In this document: in pieces, positions 52,000-59,948 of the stretch | Layout: the number at the start of each line of letters is the position of its first letter | Numbering within the stretch: position 1 is the first letter of the stretch | From: CALBPI01 sp045110335 | GTDB taxonomy: Bacteria; Pseudomonadota; Gammaproteobacteria; Steroidobacterales; Woeseiaceae | NCBI GenBank assembly: GCA_045110335.1 | Contig: JBGCGB010000005.1 | Span: forward strand, 10,612-74,611 | Length of the DNA stretch: 64,000 bases | Direction of reading: 5' to 3' | Notes under the pieces: model-generated | What the model was told of the DNA's origin: nothing | The model's database searches: none | The model's input: the letters and a program-made list of their open reading frames with translations, nothing else | Translations under genes and position numbers: made by a program

Positions 52000-52527
52000 C
52001 TAAACTTCTTCCAGCATACCCAGTATTTTTCGTGCATCAAAACTCAATGCGTCTTTTGGTGCTACACCACGACCCATCTCAATGTTGAGGCCGAGACCGG
52101 GTAATGGTCTTTCGGCACTGACACTACCGGGTCGGGCATTCAGTGTTTCACCCAGCAACGTAATCTGTTGACGTGTGAGTCCTGGTCGCCCTTGGGTTCT
52201 CATGAACTCATACGTGATGGTTTCTAGTGCATCCACCTGACTTACGATCGCTTCTGCGTTTTCGCCGGCGTTCAACACGGTAAACCAGTCGTAGCCGTTG
52301 CTTACGGTGAGCTCAGCGGCCCGACGTAACGCGTAGTCAGCCAAACGATCATTGCGGAGCATTCGCTTGCCATTGAAATAAACAACGTATTGCCCATTTT
52401 CAACGAGCGTTTCCGAGTATCCAAAGGCTTCCGGTTCTTCGGCAGCCACATAGTCAAGGTTACTGGCACATCCTGAAATAAAGGCGAGGGTGGCCACAAT
52501 ACCAAGGGTCTTTCTTTCAATCGTCAT
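52000..52527 (-). CDS. CC0125/CC1285-family lipoprotein
   Basis: A 175-residue lipoprotein starting MTIERKTLGIVATLAFISGCAS, with lipobox FISGC; the start at 52525-52527 is preferred because GGAG precedes it by 7 nt. The mature part has the family segments AFGYSETLVENGQYVVYFNG and ADYALRRAAELTVSNGYDWF. Function unknown; widespread in proteobacteria. Monocistronic, terminated at 51949-51973; divergent from the DUF1801 gene. Confidence 0.82.
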   Translation of the reverse strand: MTIERKTLGIVATLAFISGCASNLDYVAAEEPEAFGYSETLVENGQYVVYFNGKRMLRNDRLADYALRRAAELTVSNGYDWFTVLNAGENAEAIVSQVDALETITYEFMRTQGRPGLTRQQITLLGETLNARPGSVSAERPLPGLGLNIEMGRGVAPKDALSFDARKILGMLEEV

Positions 52528-52814
52528 CACAATCTCCATTTATTGACAAACTCGAAATCCCCGATCGAGCAAAAACACGCCGCGACCGGCGATTACGTGA
52601 ACCGTTATCAGGTTCGCTAGTGCTATAGATAGGACTATCGACCCTTTTGAAAGTTCTGATAGTCAGCGTCTTAGTTACAGAATCAATTTGTCGAACACTA
52701 GTATTTGCGCTCCGATTTGTCATAATTTTGTCAAGATTAGGCAGCGATATGGTAGTTTTGATGCGCAATGGCGCTATCTGGGCCATTGGCAGCTGGTGAA
52801 TACGGGAATCCAAT

Positions 52815-53177
52815 ATGACTCAGAAAAAGGTGGAAGCGTTGATGGACGATATTCGTTTGGTAAGCGACCAACAATACGCCACGGTTCAGGCAGTCAGGAA
52901 GCTGGTTAAAACCCTAGTGCCCGCGTCTTCGGAGGCGGTGAAATATGGCGGGATTCTGTTTTCGGTCGACAGGCATTTTTGTGGGGTTTTCGCGTACAAG
53001 AAACATGTGTCTGTTGAATTTAGCCACGGTGCGGCGATTGACGATATCAACGGTCATCTGGAAGGCAAAGGAAAAGGCCGGCGTCACCTGAAGTTGCTGT
53101 CGATGGATGATATCGAGAGTAAAGCATTGGCAGATTACATTCCGAAAGCGCTGCAAGTGATGCAGGTTGAACCATAG
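52815..53177 (+). CDS. DUF1801-domain protein
   Basis: A 120-residue cytoplasmic protein: MDDIRLVSDQQYATVQAVRKL, EAVKYGGILFSVDRHFCGVFA, HVSVEFSHGA, KGKGRRHLKLLSMDDI. The EAVKYG...F and K-G-RRHLK motifs place it in the DUF1801/YdhG fold, which binds small ligands or iron in a few studied members. Divergent from the lipoprotein gene by 287 nt. No further functional hint. Confidence 0.87.
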   Translation: MTQKKVEALMDDIRLVSDQQYATVQAVRKLVKTLVPASSEAVKYGGILFSVDRHFCGVFAYKKHVSVEFSHGAAIDDINGHLEGKGKGRRHLKLLSMDDIESKALADYIPKALQVMQVEP

Positions 53178-53433
53178 CAACACGATTTTTTCCGTTTGTT
53201 ATGGTCGAAGTCGTTATTGTTGTCGCCGGTCCGGCTTTGACGTGCGCGAGGTACTTCGCTAAAGCGCGAGCAACATGGCATGCTGGGTTCGTCGGGCGAT
53301 CGGGTACGCTTCTTATCCAACGGGATTTAGCGTTCGCGTCAGCAAACCGCTGCTCGTTTTGAAAGTGACATAGCGCTGGTGAGAGCCGACGAAAATAACT
53401 CGCACAACGCCCAAAGAACTTTGGATAAACCCT

Positions 53434-54333
53434 ATGCCTAAGAATGCAATTCCGCCACTACCGCCGGCGCTCGACGCCGAACGTCACGAATTCGAAGGGC
53501 GAGCCGGCCGCTTAAGCTATTACAAGGCAGGCGAGGGCGAACCGTTATTGCTGTTTCATAGCATTAATGCATCGGGCTCTGCGTTCGAAGTAAAGCCTGT
53601 GTTCGAACACTATCGTCATTCGCGCACTGTTTATGCGATCGATTTACCGGGCTTCGGCTTCTCGGATCGGTCTGATCGTCATTACTCTCCGCGGCTATAC
53701 ACCGATGCCATACATGATCTGTTGAGTCAGGTTCCTGGCAGTGGTCCAGTCGACGCGTTGGCACTTTCGCTTGCTTCGGAGTACGTGGCCCGCGCTGCAA
53801 CAGAATCTCCAGAGCGTTTTCGTTCGCTCGCACTGGTGACGCCGACAGGCTTCAACAAGGGATCACACAAGATGCGGGCGCCTGAAGGCGCAACGCGTGA
53901 GGTCAAATGGCTTTACAAGGCGTTGACGGTCCCGTTATGGCGCCAGGGTTTGTATCGACTTCTGGTTAAGCCATCAGTGATTCGATATTTTCTGAAACGT
54001 ACGTGGGGCTCCGATGATTACGATGAGTCGTTGGCGGTTTATGACGAGGCAACAACAAAGCAACCAGGTGCCGAGTATGCGCCACTAGCTTTTTTGTCGG
54101 CACGACTCTTCAGCAAAGACATTCGAAATGTTTACGAGCAATTGACGCTGCCTGTTTGGGTCCCGCATGCCACTCGCGGCGACTTCAAGGACTTCAGCGA
54201 AACGGATTGGGCACGTGAGAAAGGCAATTGGACATTTCAAGCGATGGAGTCGGGTGCCTTGCCATTTTTTGAATTACCAGATGAATTTTTCACAAGCTTT
54301 GATGGCTTCCTCAATGCGTCGATCAAGCGTTGA
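53434..54333 (+). CDS. Alpha/beta hydrolase-fold protein, catalytic His apparently lost
   Basis: A 299-residue alpha/beta hydrolase fold: strand and oxyanion loop LLLFHSINASGSAFEVKPVF, then VYAIDLPGFGFSDRSDRHYS. The nucleophile elbow is ALSLASEY (small-x-Ser-x-small-small), so Ser is kept but the Gly positions are Ala. The acid region is PVWVPHATRGDFKDFS. The usual GHLPFFE-like histidine motif reads SGALPFFELPDEFF, with Ala where His is expected. It may be a pseudoenzyme or use another base. Just upstream of an exported helical protein, with only about 25 nt between. Confidence 0.82.
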   Translation: MPKNAIPPLPPALDAERHEFEGRAGRLSYYKAGEGEPLLLFHSINASGSAFEVKPVFEHYRHSRTVYAIDLPGFGFSDRSDRHYSPRLYTDAIHDLLSQVPGSGPVDALALSLASEYVARAATESPERFRSLALVTPTGFNKGSHKMRAPEGATREVKWLYKALTVPLWRQGLYRLLVKPSVIRYFLKRTWGSDDYDESLAVYDEATTKQPGAEYAPLAFLSARLFSKDIRNVYEQLTLPVWVPHATRGDFKDFSETDWAREKGNWTFQAMESGALPFFELPDEFFTSFDGFLNASIKR

Positions 54334-54358
54334 AGGCTCCTGCAGGCGCTCCATTGCA

Positions 54359-55504
54359 ATGGGTCTTAACAACCCGTCGCACGAAAACCTTGGGAACATG
54401 AGTTATGGAAGCCGCCATACCGAGGTTGCGGTTCGCGATACGCTCGCTATAACAGAAAACCGACCTAGGCCTAAGTCGTGGGTTTTAGCCGTATTGCTTG
54501 GTTTTCTTTCTTCGACCTGGGTGCTCGCCGGTTCGGCGCCATCTAGCATCGCTTACGGTGATCGCGTCGCGACCCTATCCGAGCCCTTGAGTCGCCTTCT
54601 GGCTGAGAAAGATCAGCCCAATGCCGCGGGTGCCATGGGTCGAAACCGGCGTGCCTATTTTCACGTTCGCTTTCAGCTTGGCCTACATAACTTGATGAAC
54701 TATGGCATCGTGGCTCAAGATGAACGAGCTTTCGATGCCTTTGTTAGCGCAGTCGAGTATGCCTTCAACCACCAGACTGAGGCGGGTGACTTTCGGATTT
54801 TTCTGCCGCCTGAACTGGAAGGGCAAGTCGAGCCGGGACTGACTGACCTCGCCAGTGGAACCGCGTTTTTTGCGGCATCGCTGGGCTCCGCGTTATATGC
54901 ATGGGACACCAGTGATTGGGTGCAATCGGCTCCAGAGCTTCTTGACCGCCGCCGTCGCCTGATTGAGCTCAATCCTTCGCTCGAAAAGATGCTGTCTTAT
55001 TTGCTGGACAATCACACACGGTTGATGACGGCCGACCAAAATGCACCTAACCGCCTCTTGTTTACCGCTGTCGCATTGCAATCGCTAGGTCTGCGTCTGG
55101 ACAGCGCGGATGCACTGGAAGGCGCGCGAGCCTTCGTTGACCAAGCGCTCTCGCAGTTGGCACCGGAGGGATACTTCATTGAAGGCGGCGGCTACGATTC
55201 GAGCTATAACGGTGTCGCGACATCACTGGCAATCCGCCTTTTGATGATGGGATATCAAGAAGAAGCTTTGGCGAGCGCTGCGAGCGATGCTCTACAGTGG
55301 CAACGTCGAAAGATTCTGGCGACCGGCGAAATTTCTACAGCGGGTAACACACGCGTTAACCCCAATGCTGGAGAAACCTTTTTGGGGCGAAAGAAAGATG
55401 TTGATGTGGGTCAGACGATCGAGGCGTTGATGATGGGATCAGTCTATTTCGATGACCGAAGTTATCTCGCTATCGCCGAATCTGTTGTCCGTTTCTATCG
55501 CTGA
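54359..55504 (+). CDS. Exported alpha-helical (toroid-like) protein of unknown function
   Basis: About 381 residues. The start is uncertain: ATG 54359 or 54398 both precede a signal-anchor WVLAVLLGFLSSTWVLAGSAPSS. A longer frame into the hydrolase gene is unlikely. The mature part is helical with paired helices (RRAYFHVRFQLGLHNLMNYG, LEKMLSYLLDNHTRLMTA, FTAVALQSLGLRLDSADALEG) and a conserved-looking stretch GYFIEGGGYDSSYNGVATSL before LAIRLLMMGYQEEAL. This resembles an (alpha/alpha)6 toroid of polysaccharide-active enzymes. No catalytic motif is recognised. Follows the hydrolase gene; co-transcription is likely. Confidence 0.65.
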   Translation: MGLNNPSHENLGNMSYGSRHTEVAVRDTLAITENRPRPKSWVLAVLLGFLSSTWVLAGSAPSSIAYGDRVATLSEPLSRLLAEKDQPNAAGAMGRNRRAYFHVRFQLGLHNLMNYGIVAQDERAFDAFVSAVEYAFNHQTEAGDFRIFLPPELEGQVEPGLTDLASGTAFFAASLGSALYAWDTSDWVQSAPELLDRRRRLIELNPSLEKMLSYLLDNHTRLMTADQNAPNRLLFTAVALQSLGLRLDSADALEGARAFVDQALSQLAPEGYFIEGGGYDSSYNGVATSLAIRLLMMGYQEEALASAASDALQWQRRKILATGEISTAGNTRVNPNAGETFLGRKKDVDVGQTIEALMMGSVYFDDRSYLAIAESVVRFYR

Positions 55505-55513
55505 AAGATCGAT

Positions 55514-55540
55514 GTCGTGTTGACGTCACATCAGCACGAC
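55514..55540. terminator. 10-bp hairpin between convergent genes
   Basis: GTCGTGTTGA (55514-55523) pairs with TCAGCACGAC (55531-55540), with one U.G pair and a 7-nt loop. It lies 10 nt after the stop of the plus-strand gene and 23 nt from the stop of the minus-strand gene. No T-run, but the position suits a shared terminator. Confidence 0.5.
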
Positions 55541-55562
55541 GCAAGGCGGCGAGCGTACCTAA

Positions 55563-56264
55563 TTAGTCTGATCTAACTTCCTCCTGTTCAAAACGCTGTA
55601 ACTCATCGAGTGAATGCTGTGCCCGCGATAAGCTGGTGCCGGCTAACCAGGCTTCCGTCTTCCGGGCGAGCTTGGGCCGCTTGTGACTGCTCGCCCAAAA
55701 AACGCCGATGGTGGTGAGCGCCGTAAACACGATACAGAAGATCAGGATCGTGACGAATGGTGTTGGTAGTCCTGTCTCGAAGAGCCCGTACCGATGATTC
55801 GACAGTATGACGGTATAGGGAAGCCAGAGAATCCACCACGGCAAACCGACCATCCAGCCTGATCGAATATAGCTCTTGCGAAGATCCAGCATTTGCTTTT
55901 GAATCGTCACAATCGGCGCGCTCATGTCTAGACGGGAAATCTTCAGCATGATGTTTGCGCCGAGCATGACGGCTAGTAAGCCATAGGCATGGACGATCAA
56001 ACCACAGACCCACAGCACAGTCGTATCTATATTTGCGATCCAAAACGGTGCGGCGAATGCCATGCTCAATATGCCCCAGATAATCTGAAGGGCCATGCCC
56101 CAATAAAGCGGCCGCAGGTGGCTACGAGCATTGCCAAGTTTTTGTTCGCGCAGTAAGCCAAGTTGAATCGTCTGATGACGAGCCATCTTTCTATCCATGA
56201 CGTGCCACAAGCTCTTTAATTCATCCAGTTCCACGGTCTGGTCCTCGTTGTTCTTGCGCCGCAC
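55563..56264 (-). CDS. Membrane protein following an ECF sigma gene (possible anti-sigma-like factor)
   Basis: A 233-residue protein with an N-terminal cytoplasmic helix (VELDELKSLWHVMDRKMARHQ) and about four membrane segments (LQIIWGILSMAFAAPFWIA, VLWVCGLIVHAYGLLAVMLG, GWMVGLPWWILWLPYTVIL, FVTILIFCIVFTALTTIGVFW). Its first 44 nt overlap the end of the sigma gene, so translation is coupled. The N-terminal DELKxLW...LDR-like start is seen in several families downstream of Xanthomonadales sigma factors. It lacks a zinc anti-sigma HxxxCxxC motif. An anti-sigma role is only inferred. Confidence 0.75.
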   Translation of the reverse strand: MRRKNNEDQTVELDELKSLWHVMDRKMARHQTIQLGLLREQKLGNARSHLRPLYWGMALQIIWGILSMAFAAPFWIANIDTTVLWVCGLIVHAYGLLAVMLGANIMLKISRLDMSAPIVTIQKQMLDLRKSYIRSGWMVGLPWWILWLPYTVILSNHRYGLFETGLPTPFVTILIFCIVFTALTTIGVFWASSHKRPKLARKTEAWLAGTSLSRAQHSLDELQRFEQEEVRSD

Positions 56265-56781
56265 TAAACGTGCGAATGCGTTGTTTTAGTCGACTGACTT
56301 TGCTGGCGACATTGGTTTCCGGGATACCAACGATATTGGCGATTTCTGCATCGGTGTGTTCTTCGAAGTAAAGCAACAACACAGCTCGATTGAGCGGCTC
56401 AAGTGTGGTCATAAACCGTTGTAGCATCTCAATACGAGGGTCATCGTCGAATGGTGTGTCCAGATCGGAAGCTTCATGAATCGATTCGTCGTAAGCAACG
56501 AAGTGGCGGTTCCTTGTCGCTTGTTTACGCACATGTGAGATGGCGACGTTCAATGCGATCCGATAAAGCCACGTTGAAAATGACTTGGCTTGATCGTATT
56601 TACGGTAGGCACGCCATACATGCATCACGATCTCCTGCTCAAGCTCGGCCCGGTCATCCCGGTGCCAGCAATAGGTGCGGGCGACCTTCAAGACAATGCC
56701 GGCGTGCTGTTCCAGTTGTGTGACGAATTGTTGATGAATCGTTGATTGCACCGTAGACATACTCTGGATTTGAATGCTCAT
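56221..56781 (-). CDS. ECF sigma factor
   Basis: A 186-residue sigma-70 family factor. Region 2: ARTYCWHRDDRAELEQEIVMHVWRAY and AKSFSTWLYRIALNVAISHVRK. Region 4: LEPLNRAVLLLYFEEHTDAEIANIVGIPETNVASKVSRLK. The start at 56781 or the second ATG six codons later (MSTVQST) are both possible. Co-transcribed with the membrane protein and divergent from the TIR-TPR gene across 411 nt. I cannot identify its promoter motif with certainty. Confidence 0.93.
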   Translation of the reverse strand: MSIQIQSMSTVQSTIHQQFVTQLEQHAGIVLKVARTYCWHRDDRAELEQEIVMHVWRAYRKYDQAKSFSTWLYRIALNVAISHVRKQATRNRHFVAYDESIHEASDLDTPFDDDPRIEMLQRFMTTLEPLNRAVLLLYFEEHTDAEIANIVGIPETNVASKVSRLKQRIRTFSAAQEQRGPDRGTG

Positions 56782-57192
56782 ACCTAGTGATTCGCATGAG
56801 GGTCAAAATAATCACACGACGTGCTCTTTTTTTTGGTTGCAGCAGTACTTATTCAGACTGGACGCGGTCCGAGCATACCAACCTCAGCGCAGTAAGTTCC
56901 GTGAACCAAGAAAAGTCATTAGCGTGTGCTTGCCTTAGATAGTGGTTTCGGTTGTTGAATCGAGATTCGTTGTCTTGGGTCTGAAAGTTTGCACTAGCAA
57001 GGTTAACCAGCAAACTAAGGTCAATCGCGTTGCATTGGTGCGGGATGGGCCTATCGAGGCTATTTATGCTAAGCCTCTTGTTGCTGACGGCCATTCACGA
57101 AACCGCTATGATTCTCTCTCGAACCAGCACACGGTCCGGAAGAGGTTCATAATGCTCTCCGGGTTTTGGCGAATAACAAAAAGAACAACATC
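56782..57192. other. Divergent control region between ECF sigma and TIR-TPR genes
   Basis: 411 nt without a convincing gene; a frame at 56942-57196 has poor composition and no ribosome-binding site. A run of eight T lies at 56827-56834. The region must contain the start points of both divergent transcripts. No clear palindrome found. Confidence 0.4.
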
Positions 57193-58974
57193 ATGAAAGT
57201 ACACAGTTACAAGGCCTTTATTAGCTACAGTCACAAAGATGCCGCATGGGCTAAATGGATTCACCGTGCGCTTGAGAGCTACCGCCTTCCGGCGAAGCTT
57301 GCCGCTGAGCATGGCGTTGAGTCGAATCGTTTGCGTCCGGTATTTCGTGATCGTGATGAGCTTTCAACATCGTCCAGTCTTAGCGATGTTATTGAAGCCG
57401 CGCTGGCTGCATCCGAGAGTCTTATTGTTATTTGTTCGCCGTCCGCCGCAAAATCAAAATGGGTCAACGAGGAGATAAAGACCTTCAAAGCAATGGGTCG
57501 TGGTGATCGAATTTTCTGTTTGATTGTCGACGGTGACGACGGCACGTTCTTTCCTCCGGCATTGGCAGAGGATGAACCGCTCGGTGTCGACCCCCGGCCG
57601 AATGCCGACGGGAAGCAGGACGCCAAACTAAAAATAATCTCCGGCTTGTTAGGGATCGGGTTCGCTGAACTCAAGGATCGCGAACAGCGGCGACGCGCTC
57701 GCTTTTTCGCAGCATCGGCTGCCGCGTCGTTGTTGATCGCCGGTATCATGACGGCACTCGCGATCAGCGCGGTGCTTTCGGGACGTGAAGCGGAACGCAA
57801 TCGAGCACTGGCCGCGCAATCGCTCAAAGAGGCGGAGGCTGTCTCCGGATTTCTTTCGACGATGTTGGCAGAGGTTGACCCGGAGGCGATGGGTAATACG
57901 ATTGTCGAAGATTTTCTGGCGCAGGGTGGCGTTGACTTACTTCCGCCCGGCATCAATGCGACCAATACAGCGCGCTTAGTGCTGGATCAGCATCTACTCA
58001 ACAAGGCGTCTGATGCGGTAAAGACCCAGTTTGCAGAGCAACCCGCAGTAAGCGCACGATTGGATGAGTCGATTGGAGCCAGTTATCACGCGATAGGATT
58101 GTTTGACAAAGCTATCGAGCGGCACACCCGATCTTTGGGTCTATACCGAGAGCAATTTGGGGAAGACGATCGCCGCACATTGCGGGCAAGCGCGAGTTTG
58201 GCGCAATCGTTGCTTTATGAAGGGCGTTTGGATGATTCTGCGGCGGAGTATGAAAGTGCATTGGCGACAAGCCGTGAAATGTATGGCGTTGAGAATGCAG
58301 AAACCCTGGCCATCATGAATGGCTTGGCGATGACTTACACCGACATGGATCGTTTTCCGGAGGCACGTGCGCTGTTAGATGAGGCAGTCCCACTCACCGC
58401 AACAACGTTTGGCGACGAGCACTCGAATACGCTCGATGTCCGTAACAATCTGGGTTGGGTCTTATACGCAATGGGGGAGTACGAGGCTGCGGAGAATGTC
58501 ATTGTGCCGAACCTCAAAGTGCAACGCAGAGTGCAGGGGGAAGAGGCACCACAAACGCTATCGGCACTGAACAATCTTGCTCTGATCTACCGACGAACGG
58601 ACCGTCTGGCAGAGGCTGAGGCCGCTCACCGGGAGGAATTGATGATTAGTCAACGTGTCCTGGGCGACGATCATCCGGAAGTGCTGATTTCTATGCTCAA
58701 TCTTGGCCGCGTGTTGTTGAGCGCCGAAAAACTTGCTGATGCTGATGAAGTGCTGTCGGATGCTTTGGAAAAATCACGGCGTGTATTGCCAGCCGTACAT
58801 CCTTTGTTAGCGGCGATTACGACGGCGACTGGCGAGGTAGCAATGGCCGACGGTCGGCTCGATATGGCGCGTGAGCTGTTTCTGGAAACGCGCGGGATCT
58901 ATGAGCAAATGTTTGAGCCCGGACACCCCAGGTTCAAAGGCATTGACGATCTCTTGGGGCAGCTGCAACCCTGA
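57193..58974 (+). CDS. TIR-domain protein with transmembrane helix and C-terminal TPR domain
   Basis: A 593-residue protein. N-terminal TIR domain (residues 1-160): KAFISYSHKDAAWAKWIHRALESY, LRPVFRDRDEL, and SKWVNEEIKTF, with the putative catalytic Glu94 four residues after Trp90. A single membrane helix at 171-194 (FFAASAAASLLIAGIMTALA). After it, a linker (LKEAEAVSGFLSTMLAEVDPE) leads to kinesin-light-chain-like TPRs (about 270-590, such as NNLGWVLYAMGEYEAAENVI and NNLALIYRRTDRLAEAEAAH). The layout is TIR inside, TPR outside. This linker-plus-TPR module closely resembles that of receptor kinases. NADase, scaffold or defence roles are possible; none is shown. Start chosen for family N-terminus. 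Confidence 0.9.
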   Translation: MKVHSYKAFISYSHKDAAWAKWIHRALESYRLPAKLAAEHGVESNRLRPVFRDRDELSTSSSLSDVIEAALAASESLIVICSPSAAKSKWVNEEIKTFKAMGRGDRIFCLIVDGDDGTFFPPALAEDEPLGVDPRPNADGKQDAKLKIISGLLGIGFAELKDREQRRRARFFAASAAASLLIAGIMTALAISAVLSGREAERNRALAAQSLKEAEAVSGFLSTMLAEVDPEAMGNTIVEDFLAQGGVDLLPPGINATNTARLVLDQHLLNKASDAVKTQFAEQPAVSARLDESIGASYHAIGLFDKAIERHTRSLGLYREQFGEDDRRTLRASASLAQSLLYEGRLDDSAAEYESALATSREMYGVENAETLAIMNGLAMTYTDMDRFPEARALLDEAVPLTATTFGDEHSNTLDVRNNLGWVLYAMGEYEAAENVIVPNLKVQRRVQGEEAPQTLSALNNLALIYRRTDRLAEAEAAHREELMISQRVLGDDHPEVLISMLNLGRVLLSAEKLADADEVLSDALEKSRRVLPAVHPLLAAITTATGEVAMADGRLDMARELFLETRGIYEQMFEPGHPRFKGIDDLLGQLQP

Positions 58975-58989
58975 TGCGGTTGAAGTCGC

Positions 58990-59006
58990 AAAGGTGATCG
59001 ACCTTT
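58990..59006 (+). terminator. Small hairpin after the TIR-TPR gene
   Basis: AAAGGT (58990-58995) pairs with ACCTTT (59001-59006) around GATCG, 15 nt past the stop codon; only ATCG follows, not a T-run. A weak stem, possible 3' end structure only. Confidence 0.3.
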
Positions 59007-59184
59007 ATCGCAGCTGATCCCGATGTGGTCATAGCATGGGCTGTGCAACGACCGGTGGCCACGCGACCACCGCTGCTGCGTTTTCGCTGAATGTAACTAT
59101 TAGTCGTAGCAGGTCTTAAATCTACCCGAACAATTCTGTCATCGGTTCGATGAACGATTGCGATAGCGGATGATTTTCGCCGGA

Positions 59185-59925
59185 TCAAAGGTCGTCGTCG
59201 AAATCATCCTCGATTTCAAAGTCGTCTTCTTCCAACGGTGGCTCGCCATCATAAACCAGATAATTTCTGCGTTGCAGATAAGCCTCGCGGACAAAAATGT
59301 ATGGGTCATTGGCTGCGTTAATCTGGTCATCAAGTGATAACAACGATGCACGTATCGACACAATTTGCAGGATCGTCAATTTGTCTTCAGTGCCAGAATC
59401 ATCGAGATGTTCGATTAAGCTCGTAGCGCGGTCAACGGGTAATCCAACAACGCCCCGAACGGTAGATGGCCCGAGGAACGGCAGCACGACATACGGGCCG
59501 CTCGGCACACCCCAGGTTGCCAACGTTTGGCTGAAGTCTTCATTGTGTGCCGGCATGCCGGATTTGGACGCAACATCAAAAAGGCCACCAATGCCGATCG
59601 TGGAGTTCACTACGAGGCGACCGGTGTCGCTGAGAGCATCTAGTGGTTTGCCTTGTAAGAGATTATTGAGAATGTCGCTGGTGGTACCAAGGTTACTAAA
59701 AAAATTGCTAACACCGCGTTCGAGCACATCTGGTGTGACTGCCCGGTAGCCTCGCGCCAGTGGCTTGAGCAATACACGGTCGGCGCCGTTATTAAAAGAA
59801 GTCATCGCACGGTTGTAGCCTTCGAAGGTGTCTTCACCGGTACCGGTGGAGCCTGTCGTTGCGCAACCCGAGGTGAGAATAGCCGCGAGCAGCATCGCGC
59901 CGCGAAATTCTTTGTTGAATAGCAT
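59185..59925 (-). CDS. mlaA: MlaA (VacJ) outer-membrane lipoprotein
   Basis: A 246-residue OM lipoprotein of the Mla system that removes phospholipids from the outer leaflet. Signal/lipobox LLAAILTSGCATTG. Family motifs: DTFEGYNRAMTSFNNGADR, GVSNFFSNLGTTSDILNNLLQG, FVVNSTIGIGGLFDVAS-like stretch (here LVVNSTIGIGGLFDVAS), and DFSQTLATWGVPSGPYVVLPFLGPST. An acidic C-terminal tail of Asp/Glu ends the protein. Encoded away from mlaFEDCB and 23 nt downstream of the bepA-like gene, same strand. Confidence 0.95.
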   Translation of the reverse strand: MLFNKEFRGAMLLAAILTSGCATTGSTGTGEDTFEGYNRAMTSFNNGADRVLLKPLARGYRAVTPDVLERGVSNFFSNLGTTSDILNNLLQGKPLDALSDTGRLVVNSTIGIGGLFDVASKSGMPAHNEDFSQTLATWGVPSGPYVVLPFLGPSTVRGVVGLPVDRATSLIEHLDDSGTEDKLTILQIVSIRASLLSLDDQINAANDPYIFVREAYLQRRNYLVYDGEPPLEEDDFEIEDDFDDDL

Positions 59926-59948
59926 GGTTAGTCCCTAAAAGTGGTTGG

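Noticed and set aside
56942..57196. 84-codon frame upstream of the TIR gene
   Set aside because: No ribosome-binding site, atypical composition, and it runs into the TIR start region.
57193..58974. Reading the TIR protein as part of a classical Thoeris-type defence island
   Set aside because: No ThsA-like SIR2/SLOG partner, nuclease or other defence gene lies nearby, and the TIR is membrane-anchored with a periplasmic TPR part.
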